The notes under the pieces are model-generated. The model worked only from the letters and a program-made list of their open reading frames with translations, was not told where the DNA came from and did not search any database. Below, one piece after another: positions 19,001 through 27,630 of a stretch of 64,000 bases of DNA. The stretch spans positions 806,001 to 870,000 of the forward strand of contig CP040003.1 in NCBI GenBank assembly GCA_005697215.1, read 5' to 3'. How positions within the stretch are numbered: position 1 is the stretch's first letter; the number at the start of each line of letters is the position of its first letter. The position numbers and the translations under genes are program-made. The stretch comes from Candidatus Saccharibacteria bacterium oral taxon 488. GTDB taxonomy: Bacteria; Patescibacteriota; Saccharimonadia; Saccharimonadales; Saccharimonadaceae.

Positions 19001-19713
19001 ATCGACAAAAAACAGCCGGCATAGCGCTCATTCGGGTCATCTTGGGGATTATGATCGCAGGCATTGTGGCACTATTTATTTATGGTATTGTCAATCGCCC
19101 GCCAAATCGCCACATTGGTGACGGCAAGCCGTGGAATGAAAAAATGTCGCAAGGCTCTAGCGAAGCCAAGCACGTGTTCGTTGATTACACTGATTATTTT
19201 TGTTCGTTTTGTGCCGAAGTCGAAGCAGCCACCAACACCAATTTTTTCAAGAATGACTATATCAAATCAGGCAAAGTTCGTTATGAACACCGCGTAGTCA
19301 CGCTGCTCAAAGAGGTCACTAACAACACCGAATCTGGCGCCCACGCTGCGTTCTGTGCCGCCGACCAAGACAAATATTGGCAATATACCCACGACATCGT
19401 GCCGCGCATCAAACGTGATTATTTTGATAAGGGAATTGGCGTAAAAAACGTCGCCACACCGCAAAAAATTCCACCACTACCGTTAGAATATTTCCTAACT
19501 TCTGCCAAGAGTGTCGGCATGGACGAGGCAAAATTTGCTGATTGTATGACTAAGAAACCGCACCAAAACGAGATTGAGAATAATACCAAGAAAGCCCTCT
19601 CGCTTGGCGTGAGCGGCCTGCCATACATGGTAGTCAATGACTATGTCGCCAGTGGATTTATGGGCGGCGAAAATGGGCTGAAGGCAATTTTGAAAGCCGG
19701 CGGAGCGGACTGA
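18997..19713 (+). CDS. DsbA-like thiol oxidoreductase, membrane-anchored
   Basis: A 238-residue protein with one N-terminal transmembrane anchor (about residues 11-31) and an outer DsbA-type thioredoxin domain. The active site is C69-S-F-C72 (TDYFCSFCAEV), and the cis-proline loop is GVSGLPYMV near residues 205-213. It resembles the DSBA/BdbD group that introduces disulfides into secreted proteins. The gene overlaps the CVPC membrane protein by 4 bp and the deacetylase that follows by 1 bp, so the three form one translationally coupled unit. Confidence 0.85.
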   Translation: MNRQKTAGIALIRVILGIMIAGIVALFIYGIVNRPPNRHIGDGKPWNEKMSQGSSEAKHVFVDYTDYFCSFCAEVEAATNTNFFKNDYIKSGKVRYEHRVVTLLKEVTNNTESGAHAAFCAADQDKYWQYTHDIVPRIKRDYFDKGIGVKNVATPQKIPPLPLEYFLTSAKSVGMDEAKFADCMTKKPHQNEIENNTKKALSLGVSGLPYMVVNDYVASGFMGGENGLKAILKAGGAD

Positions 19714-21233
19714 TGCCCACCAAAAAAATACAAAGTAAGCCTCAAAAATCATCGGCAAAACGACAATCAGCTCGGCCCAGTCGTGGGCCAAAAACTAATA
19801 CAGTTCCTGCGAACCGACCCAAACTGAGCAGTATTTTATTCACTACACTGCTTTTACTGGTAGTGACCGCGATAGGTATATTGTTCTACTTCCACTCCAA
19901 GCAACCACCAGCACAGCGCCCAACGGTCTTGGAAGATGAAAAATATTACTTCACCGATTCACGCTATGCTGGCATTCGCTCCAAGTTCGTGACGCGCGAC
20001 ACCAAACACGAAAAAGTCTCAATTGAATACCCAATCACCGGCAATTCCAAAATCAACAAACTCATCGCCCGAACAATTGACCGCGCCGACGGCGATTTTC
20101 GCCACACCGCCACTAACGCTCCGACATTCGACCGACCAATGACAGAGACGATTAGCTACCAAGTGACGCATAATAATTCGGTAGCTTTATCGATCATTGT
20201 CAATATTAAGCAAGATATGCACGGCGCGCATCCGGTGTCACTAACGCATTTTTGGACGTTTGACAAGAAGTCTGGTGAGATGATCAGCTTGGATAATTTG
20301 ACCGAGAAATCGGAGGAAGCCATCAAGGCAATCGTGGCAGCTGCCCGGCACGACGTCGCGCAAACCATCAAACAACGCCACCAACCAGAAGCAAATCTCG
20401 AGGAGATGATCACCAAGGAGGCGTTATCGAACTTCACCATCACTGATGATGGTAACACCTTGGCTTGGCCAATCGGACAGGCGTCGCTCTTGCCGTCAGC
20501 CTACGGCGAAACGATGATCAAAGTGCCGATCGCCGCCGTTGCCAAATATCTGCAAAATCCGACAGCCCGGAAACTGGCTAATGTTCCTAAACCGCCCGAG
20601 CCAAAACCAACACCGGCGCCAGCCGCGCCGCCAGCCGCGAATTCTGGGAGTAAAGTGATAGCCTTGACGTTTGACGACGGACCAGGCCCGTACACCGCGC
20701 AGCTGCTGGATATTTTGGACCAACATGGCGCTAAGGCCACCTTTTTCCTGATTGGCAGCAAAGTCTCCAGCCAAGCCAACGTCGTACGCAGCATCCATGC
20801 ACGCGGCCACCAACTAGGCAATCACTCGTGGTCGCATCCAGAGCTGCCTAAGCTACCAGTTAACCAAATTGCCGGTGAAATTGACCGTACCAACGACGCC
20901 ATTAAGCAATCCACCGGCGTCACACCAACTGTTATGCGCCCGCCTTATGGTGCGGTCAACAGCGCTGTCTTGGAGCAACTTCGCCTGCGCGGCATGTCGT
21001 CAATCTTGTGGTCGGTCGATACCCGCGACTGGGCTGATCGCAATAGCGACATCGTCTGCTCGCGCGCCGTCGCTGGCGCCCACCCCGGAGCCATCATCTT
21101 GATGCACGACATTCACCAAACCTCAGTCAATGCCGTACCGTGCATCCTCAGCACACTGAAGCAGCAGGGGTATTCGTTTGTGACCGTACAGGGACTACTC
21201 GGCAATATGGCGGCGGGAGCTGGGTATCCGTAG
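19713..21233 (+). CDS. Membrane-anchored NodB-type polysaccharide/peptidoglycan deacetylase
   Basis: A 506-residue protein in three parts: a basic cytoplasmic tail with one transmembrane anchor (about residues 45-65), a DUF4163/DUF3298-like (RsiV/PdaC-type) domain, and, after a Pro/Ala-rich linker, a NodB deacetylase domain. Catalytic blocks are complete: TFDDGPGPYT (near residue 317), the metal-binding HSWSHP (near 370), RPPYGA, SVDTRDW and ILMHDIHQTS. This architecture matches PdaC/PgdA-type enzymes that remove acetyl groups from peptidoglycan or surface glycans. It is cotranslated with the DsbA-like gene upstream; the catalytic domain contains two cysteines (near IVCSRA and VPCIL) that the DsbA-like protein might join. 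Confidence 0.87.
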   Translation: MPTKKIQSKPQKSSAKRQSARPSRGPKTNTVPANRPKLSSILFTTLLLLVVTAIGILFYFHSKQPPAQRPTVLEDEKYYFTDSRYAGIRSKFVTRDTKHEKVSIEYPITGNSKINKLIARTIDRADGDFRHTATNAPTFDRPMTETISYQVTHNNSVALSIIVNIKQDMHGAHPVSLTHFWTFDKKSGEMISLDNLTEKSEEAIKAIVAAARHDVAQTIKQRHQPEANLEEMITKEALSNFTITDDGNTLAWPIGQASLLPSAYGETMIKVPIAAVAKYLQNPTARKLANVPKPPEPKPTPAPAAPPAANSGSKVIALTFDDGPGPYTAQLLDILDQHGAKATFFLIGSKVSSQANVVRSIHARGHQLGNHSWSHPELPKLPVNQIAGEIDRTNDAIKQSTGVTPTVMRPPYGAVNSAVLEQLRLRGMSSILWSVDTRDWADRNSDIVCSRAVAGAHPGAIILMHDIHQTSVNAVPCILSTLKQQGYSFVTVQGLLGNMAAGAGYP

Positions 21234-21271
21234 AATCCGTAGCTAGATGTTGCAGATGTTCGTTGTAGCGG

Positions 21272-21502
21272 CTATTCTGACTTATCTACTTCAAAAACCT
21301 TGTGCTTTGAAGCCACGCCGCGCACCAGCTTCACCGTTGACGGTGCCACGCCAAAATGCTTTGCCAATAGCTTCACCGCCGCCACATTCGCCCGCCCCTC
21401 AATGGCTGGCGCCTTGGTATAAACCGTCAGTGAACCATCGTCATTCGCCACCACTTCTTCACGATGGCGGGAGTTAGGTTTGAGATGGATGGAGATTTTC
21501 AT
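21272..21502 (-). CDS. DUF167/YggU-family protein
   Basis: A 76-residue protein with the conserved family core: PNSRHREEV, TVYTKAPAIEGRANVAAVKLLAKHF and KLVRGVASKHKV. YggU-like proteins are small, widespread and of unknown function. Its length is slightly shorter than the usual 90-100 residues. It converges with the deacetylase gene and diverges from the ImmA-like gene. Confidence 0.85.
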   Translation of the reverse strand: MKISIHLKPNSRHREEVVANDDGSLTVYTKAPAIEGRANVAAVKLLAKHFGVAPSTVKLVRGVASKHKVFEVDKSE

Positions 21503-21576
21503 GGTTATATATAAATACTTTTATACTTATCATTATACGTTATTTTAATGTATATTTTGCTATACTAGTAAGTAGG

Positions 21577-21598
21577 TTATGCTTGCATAAACTATAAT
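21577..21598 (+). promoter_or_regulatory. Promoter and palindromic operator of the ImmA-like gene
   Basis: TTATGC-TT-GCATAA (21577-21590) is a perfect palindrome directly upstream of the -10 box TATAAT (21593-21598). A Shine-Dalgarno GGAGAG follows before the ATG at 21622. A regulator bound to the palindrome would sit in the -10/-35 spacer. Confidence 0.5.
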
Positions 21599-21621
21599 AT
21601 AGTATTATAAACGGAGAGCAT

Positions 21622-22128
21622 ATGACTAAGGAAGACTTTAAAAGAATTGAACAAAAAGCCTCAAAAGTGCTGTCCGATAATTACATAATAGAGCCTTTTG
21701 TTAATGTTTTTGATATAGCAAATGGAGAGGGTATTTCAATTGAATATAGAAAGATGCCACAAGGCAATACTGATGTCTCGGGGTTTTTCGATAGCACAAC
21801 AAGAACGATTTACGTAAATGTAGATAACTCCATAGCTCGCCGCACATACACTGTCGCACATGAACTTGGACATTATTTTCTAGAACATAAACCCGACGAG
21901 TATGGTTTATATCGACGAAACAATTCATACGACGAAATAAAAGAGCAAAAAGAAAAAGAGGCTGATTGTTTTGCGGCTAATCTATTAATGCCTGAAAATA
22001 TGATCAGAAAAGAACTAAGAGAATATCCCTTCCTGAAAAGCTCCATCCAACTACTAGCCGACAGGTTTGGAGTTTCTCCTAGCGCAATGGCTTACAGACT
22101 GATGAATCTGAGGATAATAAAGCGATGA
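21622..22128 (+). CDS. ImmA/IrrE-family metallopeptidase
   Basis: A 168-residue protein with the zinc-peptidase motif H80-E-L-G-H84 (VAHELGHYFLEH) and the third-ligand region EKEADCFAANLLMP (E113). ImmA of ICEBs1 cleaves a phage-type repressor, and IrrE/DdrO works alike in Deinococcus. No HTH domain or repressor gene is adjacent. The next gene overlaps by 4 bp and encodes a small membrane protein. The pair is visibly AT-rich compared with the genes on both sides, suggesting acquisition. Its target could be the regulator of a nearby element, or the membrane partner itself; both are guesses. Confidence 0.85.
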   Translation: MTKEDFKRIEQKASKVLSDNYIIEPFVNVFDIANGEGISIEYRKMPQGNTDVSGFFDSTTRTIYVNVDNSIARRTYTVAHELGHYFLEHKPDEYGLYRRNNSYDEIKEQKEKEADCFAANLLMPENMIRKELREYPFLKSSIQLLADRFGVSPSAMAYRLMNLRIIKR

Positions 22129-22517
22129 GCGAAGAAGAAGAGTCTGCTAACGACCAGATTATAGATAACGTAGAAAATATGCTTGAAGCTCTAGATGCCG
22201 TTCCAGGGCAAATTGAAGACGATTCTGAAATTGAGACTTCTACTGAAGATGAAGTTAAGGCTAAAAGTGACTGGAGTTTAATTAAAATACAAGAATTACA
22301 AAGTATTATACATCTCAGAGAGCAATGGAGCGTAAAATTACTCAGACTAGTTATATTAATAATTATAAGTGATATTGGAATTACCTACTTAACAGGTTTC
22401 GGAATTCTAAAGTTTACGGGAATATCTCTACCTCTATTTATTGGCAGTAACCTTGCTCAAATATTTGCTCTGAGTATTATAGTTGTTAAATTCTTATTTC
22501 GCACAAATACCGACTAA
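22125..22517 (+). CDS. Small two-helix membrane protein, partner of the ImmA-like protease
   Basis: A 130-residue protein that I do not recognise. The N-terminal half is very acidic and probably unstructured, followed by an amphipathic stretch and two transmembrane segments (about residues 67-88 and 100-123) with a short C-terminal tail. It overlaps the ImmA-like gene by 4 bp and shares its AT-rich composition, so the two probably function together. The gene also overlaps the convergent gene at 22514 by 4 bp. Confidence 0.6.
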   Translation: MSEEEESANDQIIDNVENMLEALDAVPGQIEDDSEIETSTEDEVKAKSDWSLIKIQELQSIIHLREQWSVKLLRLVILIIISDIGITYLTGFGILKFTGISLPLFIGSNLAQIFALSIIVVKFLFRTNTD

Positions 22518-23116
22518 AACGACATCGCCTCCAACTCCCGTGGCAAAATCTCCTGCACCTCGACCGAGCCCGCCACCAAGTGGTAACCCTGCAACTGTCG
22601 CGGCAAGTCACTCTCGGCACGGCGCCAGTTGATCGGGTGGTTCTCGTCAAAATAATCGAGCAATTCCGCATTCAAAAAATGCTCGCGCGGCAGATCCACC
22701 GAACCGTCCTGATTGACAACCAGTGCTATCGATAAGCCCGACGTCATGCCATCTTCGTTTTTAGCATACGCCGCCGTCGCCAGATGGACCACTGGCTCAA
22801 ATTTCAGAACAGACTGATCGCTCGCCTCCACCTGCGCCTGACCGCGACGCGCTAGCTGCTGATTGATTTTTGTTGTCAATTCATCAACACTTGGCTTACC
22901 GTCGCCTGCTCGGCAATAGTCGCAACCGTCTGCCGCCTCGACATATTCCAGCAGCAAATCCATATCGACGTCAGTGTCTTTAACGCCATGCTGCGACAAT
23001 TGCTCCACCATTTCATGCAGCGCGCCCAGCAAACTATAATCATTAGCATTTCTAGCAGCATCGCCAATGCGGATGATGGCGCGAGCGATGGTGATGGTTT
23101 TGCTCGTCTTATTCAC
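22514..23116 (-). CDS. Conserved-looking protein of unknown function with a CxxC pair
   Basis: A 200-residue soluble protein. I do not recognise the family. It starts with a GTG codon preceded by a good Shine-Dalgarno (AGGAG, 6 nt). The N-terminal half is helical and contains GCDYCRAGDGKPS with a C-x2-C pair; the C-terminal half looks like a beta-rich domain. It follows the type III restriction gene res by 90 bp on the same strand, and its composition resembles the core genes more than the embedded AT-rich genes. A role in restriction is possible but unsupported. Confidence 0.5.
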   Translation of the reverse strand: MNKTSKTITIARAIIRIGDAARNANDYSLLGALHEMVEQLSQHGVKDTDVDMDLLLEYVEAADGCDYCRAGDGKPSVDELTTKINQQLARRGQAQVEASDQSVLKFEPVVHLATAAYAKNEDGMTSGLSIALVVNQDGSVDLPREHFLNAELLDYFDENHPINWRRAESDLPRQLQGYHLVAGSVEVQEILPRELEAMSF

Positions 23117-23206
23117 ACATTCTCCTGGATATTTTTACGCCACTCGGAAAGCACTTGTAGACACCCGGCGACCAACAATGAGCGAAAAGAATAGTTTGCG
23201 TGTGTA

Positions 23207-25963
23207 TCAGATGTCACAATTACCATCTCCGACCATAGTCAACGCCTGCCGCAAACTCCGCACCGGCGCCGCATATGGTACATTAATTTCTGCAAAATGC
23301 TGGCGGGCCGCAGTAATTTTACTTCGCTCATTGGCGCTCAAGTGATTATCGTTAATATCATCCGAGCCTTTCGTCTCCGCCACAAAGTAAATCCGCCTAT
23401 CGCCATCAAATGCCACCGCCCAATCCGGATTATATTTACCAACCGGTGTATCAATTTTGAACCAACCTGGTAGCTTGATGTAGAATTTCACGTCAGCATT
23501 ATCCTCCAGCGACTGCATGAATTCACGCTCAACTTCTGAATCAACCGCCACGTAATCGTAGATTGTTTTTGCCTGGTCGGTCACTGCAATCGCCCCACTC
23601 TTTGTTGCCACATCATACAAGTACGCCTGTAGCTCACCATTCTCAAACAACGTCATGTCATAATACTCGCCTGTCCTGTGATATTTAACGCCGTCAACCG
23701 CCAAGCGCTGTTTTACCCGATTAATCGCCCGAGCTGTTTCATCAATCACCTGCTGTGGATTAATAGCTACCTGCGCAAACATCCCCGCTTGATCAAGCAC
23801 CTCAAATATCAACCGACGCGTCATTTGTGTCTGACGCTGAATATCCGCTAATAAATTCGGTATCTTTACCTCAGTTTGGCGCGCTGCATAGGCGTTGAAA
23901 CCGGTCTCGCGCACCATAAAGCCATTATCATTACCCATGGAATCAATCAGGTTTTTAACATCAGCGATATTCGGTTTGCTAATAGTGACTTGTGCTAATT
24001 CATGAGCCGCCTCCGTCACCAACTTTTCTGTATCAATCGCCACCCGGTAGGTCGTTTTATGTTTAATTTTATCCCATAGTTCCTTAAAGGCCAGGTCAAG
24101 CACCCGTGATTTCTGAAATCTGACGACTCGCCGATTGTCACGATTCTTGATCCGTCCACCGAAGTAGATACCAGTCTCTTCTTCAATCTCCGTCTGGAGC
24201 TTACGGCTAAAATCCGCGTAACTCTCATTAGCAATCACCGTTAGTATATTAACATTATCGTCATAGACTCGTTGCCCGTCAACATTCACCGGCAGGCGCA
24301 ACCCTCGTCCGATCTCTTGGCGCTTTTTCATTTGACTCGACGTCTCATTAAGCGTACAAATCTGAAATACGTTAGGATTATCCCAGCCTTCACGCAGTGC
24401 CGAGTGACTAAAGATAAACCGCAACGGCTCGCCGGTATCCAGTAGCCTCTCCTTGTCCTTCATGATCAAGTTATACGCCGTATCGTCATCCTTAGTACGG
24501 CCGCCCTCACCCTTGGTGTCACGAGAGTCTTTCCACTGACCACTCTTGTCCGCCGCAAAGTAGCCATCGTGCACCTCACTCGCCGACAAACCGTCCATCA
24601 CACCGGCATATTTTGGTTTAGATGCCACCTTGGCGTAGGCTTCCTCAAACCACTTAGCAAATTTGCCTTTCCGGGCACCATTCGCCGTATACTCACGATA
24701 ATTTGCCACTTTATCGATAAAGAATAGGCTCAGCACTTTGACGCTACTCCCCAGTCGGTGCTGTTTATCAAAGTGATCATCAATCGTCAGTTCAATCTGT
24801 CGCTTGATGATGTCATCATGCAGACTTTCATCACGTTGACCAACGTAGACTACTTTACTATTACTAAACTCGACGCAATCATCGCCGTGATTGATCGACT
24901 CGACATAGTAGCCGGCATAGACCGAACGCCCTGTCTTCGCCTCCAGGTCATCACCCGGAAAAGCCTTGATAATCTTGCGCTGCAAGCCATACTCATCACT
25001 CGCATCCACCTCTATCTTGGCAAATGAGCGAGTCTTCGACTGACGCTCCAACGACAATACACTGATATATGCATCATTATAATTATCCTCACTCTGGACG
25101 CTATGCACCTCGATCTTCTTGACCAAACCTTTATCATAGGCATCGACCGGAGTCAGCCGGTAAAGCAAATTGTATAAGTGCTTGTGCGTGGCACTATAGC
25201 GCAACGTGCACAGCGGATTAAGGCTGGCAATAGCATTCCGCCGTATGTCCGTCTCCATATTCTGCGGCTCATCGAGAATGACCACCGGATGAGTAGCCTT
25301 GATGAAATCGAGCGGTCGACCATAGTCGCTCTGCCGATTCATCACATTCTGTGCCTTGGCAAAGCTGTCGATGGTAATCACCATGATCTGCAACGTATCG
25401 TTCGTCGCAAACTCACGAGCCTGACCAGTTTTCTTGCCGTCCCAGACGTAGTAGTCCATCTCCGGCTTGGTATAGAGATCAGCGAAGTGTTCCCTGGTAA
25501 TCGCCAAGTTCTTCAGCACGCCTTCACGAATCGCCACGCTCGGCACCACGATGATAAACTTCTTCCAGCCATAGCACTGATGTAACTCATGAATCGTCCG
25601 CAGATATACGTACGTTTTTCCGGTACCGGTCTCCATCTCGATGGAGAAGTTCATGCCGTACTTCAGAGATTTTTCGTTAATTTCGAGCGGAAAAGTCATC
25701 GGAATACTAAAGCCACCTTCTTTCGTCTCGCTTTTCTCGATACCATTTTTCTCTTGAATTTTATGCGTATTCTCAATTATCTGCGCTATATCCAGCATCA
25801 AGCTATTTCCCTTGGCGATAGTCGCCTCCAGGCTTAACTGCCTATCCTGATCCATATAGCGAGTCGTATCGTCACTATCCGCTGGCTGCCCAGCGAATAT
25901 ATCCACTACCGCGTTGATGGCGTCGAGTTGGTACTGTTGGTTGGATTCGAATTGGAGCTTCAT
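23207..25963 (-). CDS. res: Type III restriction enzyme, Res subunit
   Basis: A 918-residue protein with SF2 helicase and nuclease parts. Walker A is ETGTGKT (residues 111-117), the DEAD-like box is ILDEPQN near 232-238, and the arginine-finger region contains QEIGRGLRLPV. The C-terminal PD-(D/E)XK site is P846-D847...E863-T-K865 (NPDWAV and FVAETKG). The length is normal for Res, and all motifs are intact. Res translocates along DNA and cuts when two unmethylated sites are met; it works in complex with Mod. Here five open frames lie between mod and res instead of the usual direct neighbourhood. The ATG overlaps the stop of a 35-codon frame. Confidence 0.93.
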   Translation of the reverse strand: MKLQFESNQQYQLDAINAVVDIFAGQPADSDDTTRYMDQDRQLSLEATIAKGNSLMLDIAQIIENTHKIQEKNGIEKSETKEGGFSIPMTFPLEINEKSLKYGMNFSIEMETGTGKTYVYLRTIHELHQCYGWKKFIIVVPSVAIREGVLKNLAITREHFADLYTKPEMDYYVWDGKKTGQAREFATNDTLQIMVITIDSFAKAQNVMNRQSDYGRPLDFIKATHPVVILDEPQNMETDIRRNAIASLNPLCTLRYSATHKHLYNLLYRLTPVDAYDKGLVKKIEVHSVQSEDNYNDAYISVLSLERQSKTRSFAKIEVDASDEYGLQRKIIKAFPGDDLEAKTGRSVYAGYYVESINHGDDCVEFSNSKVVYVGQRDESLHDDIIKRQIELTIDDHFDKQHRLGSSVKVLSLFFIDKVANYREYTANGARKGKFAKWFEEAYAKVASKPKYAGVMDGLSASEVHDGYFAADKSGQWKDSRDTKGEGGRTKDDDTAYNLIMKDKERLLDTGEPLRFIFSHSALREGWDNPNVFQICTLNETSSQMKKRQEIGRGLRLPVNVDGQRVYDDNVNILTVIANESYADFSRKLQTEIEEETGIYFGGRIKNRDNRRVVRFQKSRVLDLAFKELWDKIKHKTTYRVAIDTEKLVTEAAHELAQVTISKPNIADVKNLIDSMGNDNGFMVRETGFNAYAARQTEVKIPNLLADIQRQTQMTRRLIFEVLDQAGMFAQVAINPQQVIDETARAINRVKQRLAVDGVKYHRTGEYYDMTLFENGELQAYLYDVATKSGAIAVTDQAKTIYDYVAVDSEVEREFMQSLEDNADVKFYIKLPGWFKIDTPVGKYNPDWAVAFDGDRRIYFVAETKGSDDINDNHLSANERSKITAARQHFAEINVPYAAPVRSLRQALTMVGDGNCDI

Positions 25964-26067
25964 AACACTGCCCCGAATTCTAAGTTTTCTTTAACAAAAA
26001 GCTCTTCCATCTTTACGTATCTGTTTAATAGTAATAAATCACTCGCATCATCAGATAGTTGATTCAT
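25960..26067 (-). CDS. Possible 35-residue ORF coupled to res
   Basis: An ATG at 26067 opens 35 codons (starting MNQLSDDASDLLLLNRYV) ending in a TGA that overlaps the res start codon as ATGA. A fair Shine-Dalgarno, AAGAGG, precedes the ATG. The frame overlaps the end of the 201-aa gene by 17 bp. It may be a real small protein, the stub of a decayed gene, or a leader that couples res translation to upstream genes. Confidence 0.35.
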   Translation of the reverse strand: MNQLSDDASDLLLLNRYVKMEELFVKENLEFGAVL

Positions 26068-26656
26068 TATTAACCTCTTTCTGATAGGGTTCTAGCCCAT
26101 AATTCCAAAAATCATTATAGAAACGGCCATTACGAGCAATCCTAGGTGGAACATCGTTATTGTAATATAGATATGCAAGACCGGAAGATATAAAGCTTGA
26201 ACCAGGATTGCCTAGGCCAGTTTCCTTGTCTATGTCTACAACACTCAGTTGTTCAACAGCATCACATATTTGAATAAACCTGTCCCAAGTAATCTTTTCT
26301 TCCAAAAGCGCTCTATATAGATGGGCTTGGATTTTAACATGTGCCACAGATCTCATACGATCAATGCGAAATAATACCTCTTCTAGTATTTTTTCATCAC
26401 CATATTTTTTCTTTAATCTTTCATAATATTCCTTATCTAGGTGTCCCTTTTGCAGTGTTTCTATAAATTTCACAATTTTCTTCACCGTAGAAGCTTCGCG
26501 TATGGATCTGTAAAACCTAGCTATAGCAGTTATATTTTTAACAACAGGTATATTAGTTAGTATATCTAGCTGCTGATCTGTTAGCTTATCACCAGAGATA
26601 CTCTTTGAAAAAATATCTATTGCAGCTTCTAAATTATCTTCTATAGCACCCTTCAT
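26051..26656 (-). CDS. Unknown helical protein within the type III R-M locus
   Basis: A 201-residue protein that I do not recognise. It is predicted mostly alpha-helical and soluble, rich in Lys, Glu and Ile; about residues 45-110 look amphipathic, with RFYRSIREAS and KKIVKFIETLQKGHLD. Its C-terminal part (GNPGSSFISSGLAYLYYNND) is more ordered. It lies 3 bp after rhuM and before res in the same direction, and is AT-rich. Positions like this in R-M loci often hold defence accessories or immunity factors, but there is no motif to assign one. Confidence 0.55.
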   Translation of the reverse strand: MKGAIEDNLEAAIDIFSKSISGDKLTDQQLDILTNIPVVKNITAIARFYRSIREASTVKKIVKFIETLQKGHLDKEYYERLKKKYGDEKILEEVLFRIDRMRSVAHVKIQAHLYRALLEEKITWDRFIQICDAVEQLSVVDIDKETGLGNPGSSFISSGLAYLYYNNDVPPRIARNGRFYNDFWNYGLEPYQKEVNNESTI

Positions 26657-26659
26657 GAA

Positions 26660-27619
26660 TCAACCCCTTCTTCTTAGCTCTTTTGTTACCTTATCAAAAT
26701 CACTCTCCAGCCGACGCATTTCCTCATCACGGTATTTCTTAAACTCACACCTCGCCTTAATCATCGCTTGTTCGTGTTTAATTTTACCGGCTCCGACCAG
26801 CACTGATGAATCGCTAAGCTTCAGAAATTCATCTAGCTTGTCTATCCACTGCTGCATTGTCATCGCTTTCTGCCTGGTTGCTTGCAGCTCAGCAAAATCA
26901 AGGTACTGCGAGACAATCAGGTTCAGAATATTCAACTCTTCCTCACTTAGATAGTTCTTAGCGACTTTAACGTCGTCCGAAGTAATATAATTACCTTTGA
27001 AATTCGTCAGTCCCATATTGGGCTTCTTAGCATCCGCTCTCTCATAAACCAGCTCAGCCGCAGTCTTGCCGTGCGCCGCAACATGCATTTTATTTTGCAC
27101 TGTTGCGAAGAATTGTCTGGTCAGCTTGGCGTCCTCTTTATAATCAATACTCGTCGCATAGATATCCGTCACCTGCTGGTACAGATTACGCTCGCTACTA
27201 CGGATATCGCGAATGCGCTGGAGAAGTTCCCTGAAATAACGCCCTCCGCCTTGCTTTAGCCTTTCGTCATCCATCGTAAAGCCTTTGATAATGTACTCAC
27301 GCAGCCGCTTAGTCGCCCACTGACGAAACTGCGTGCCGCGCAATGACTTAACCCGATAACCAACAGAGATGATGACGTCAAGATTGTAATAATTCGTCGG
27401 TTTTGTAGAAAATCCGGAATTTCCAGATTTTCTCATAGTCGCTAGCTCGGTCAACTCGCTTTCAAGATAAATATTTCGAATGTGTTCACTTATGGTTTTC
27501 TTTGATTTATCGAACAGCTCCGCCATTTGCTCTTGTGTCAGCCAAACTGTTTCGTCTTGGATTTGGACGCTTATGGAGACTTTGTTGTCGGAGGTTTTGT
27601 AGAGGAGAAAATCCGTCAT
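26660..27619 (-). CDS. rhuM: RhuM-family protein
   Basis: A 319-residue protein of the RhuM (virulence RhuM) family, recognised by its opening VWLTQEQMAELFDKSKKTISEHI, followed by SGFSTKPTNYYNLDVIISVGYRVKS (here referred to by its first and last blocks), RGTQFRQWATKRL and LREYIIKGF. The N-terminal third looks like a DNA-binding helix-turn-helix, and the middle resembles the BRO/KilA group of phage-linked proteins. The function is unknown; RhuM genes are often found inside type I and type III R-M operons, as here between mod and res. Confidence 0.85.
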   Translation of the reverse strand: MTDFLLYKTSDNKVSISVQIQDETVWLTQEQMAELFDKSKKTISEHIRNIYLESELTELATMRKSGNSGFSTKPTNYYNLDVIISVGYRVKSLRGTQFRQWATKRLREYIIKGFTMDDERLKQGGGRYFRELLQRIRDIRSSERNLYQQVTDIYATSIDYKEDAKLTRQFFATVQNKMHVAAHGKTAAELVYERADAKKPNMGLTNFKGNYITSDDVKVAKNYLSEEELNILNLIVSQYLDFAELQATRQKAMTMQQWIDKLDEFLKLSDSSVLVGAGKIKHEQAMIKARCEFKKYRDEEMRRLESDFDKVTKELRRRG

Positions 27620-27630
27620 TAGAACACTCC

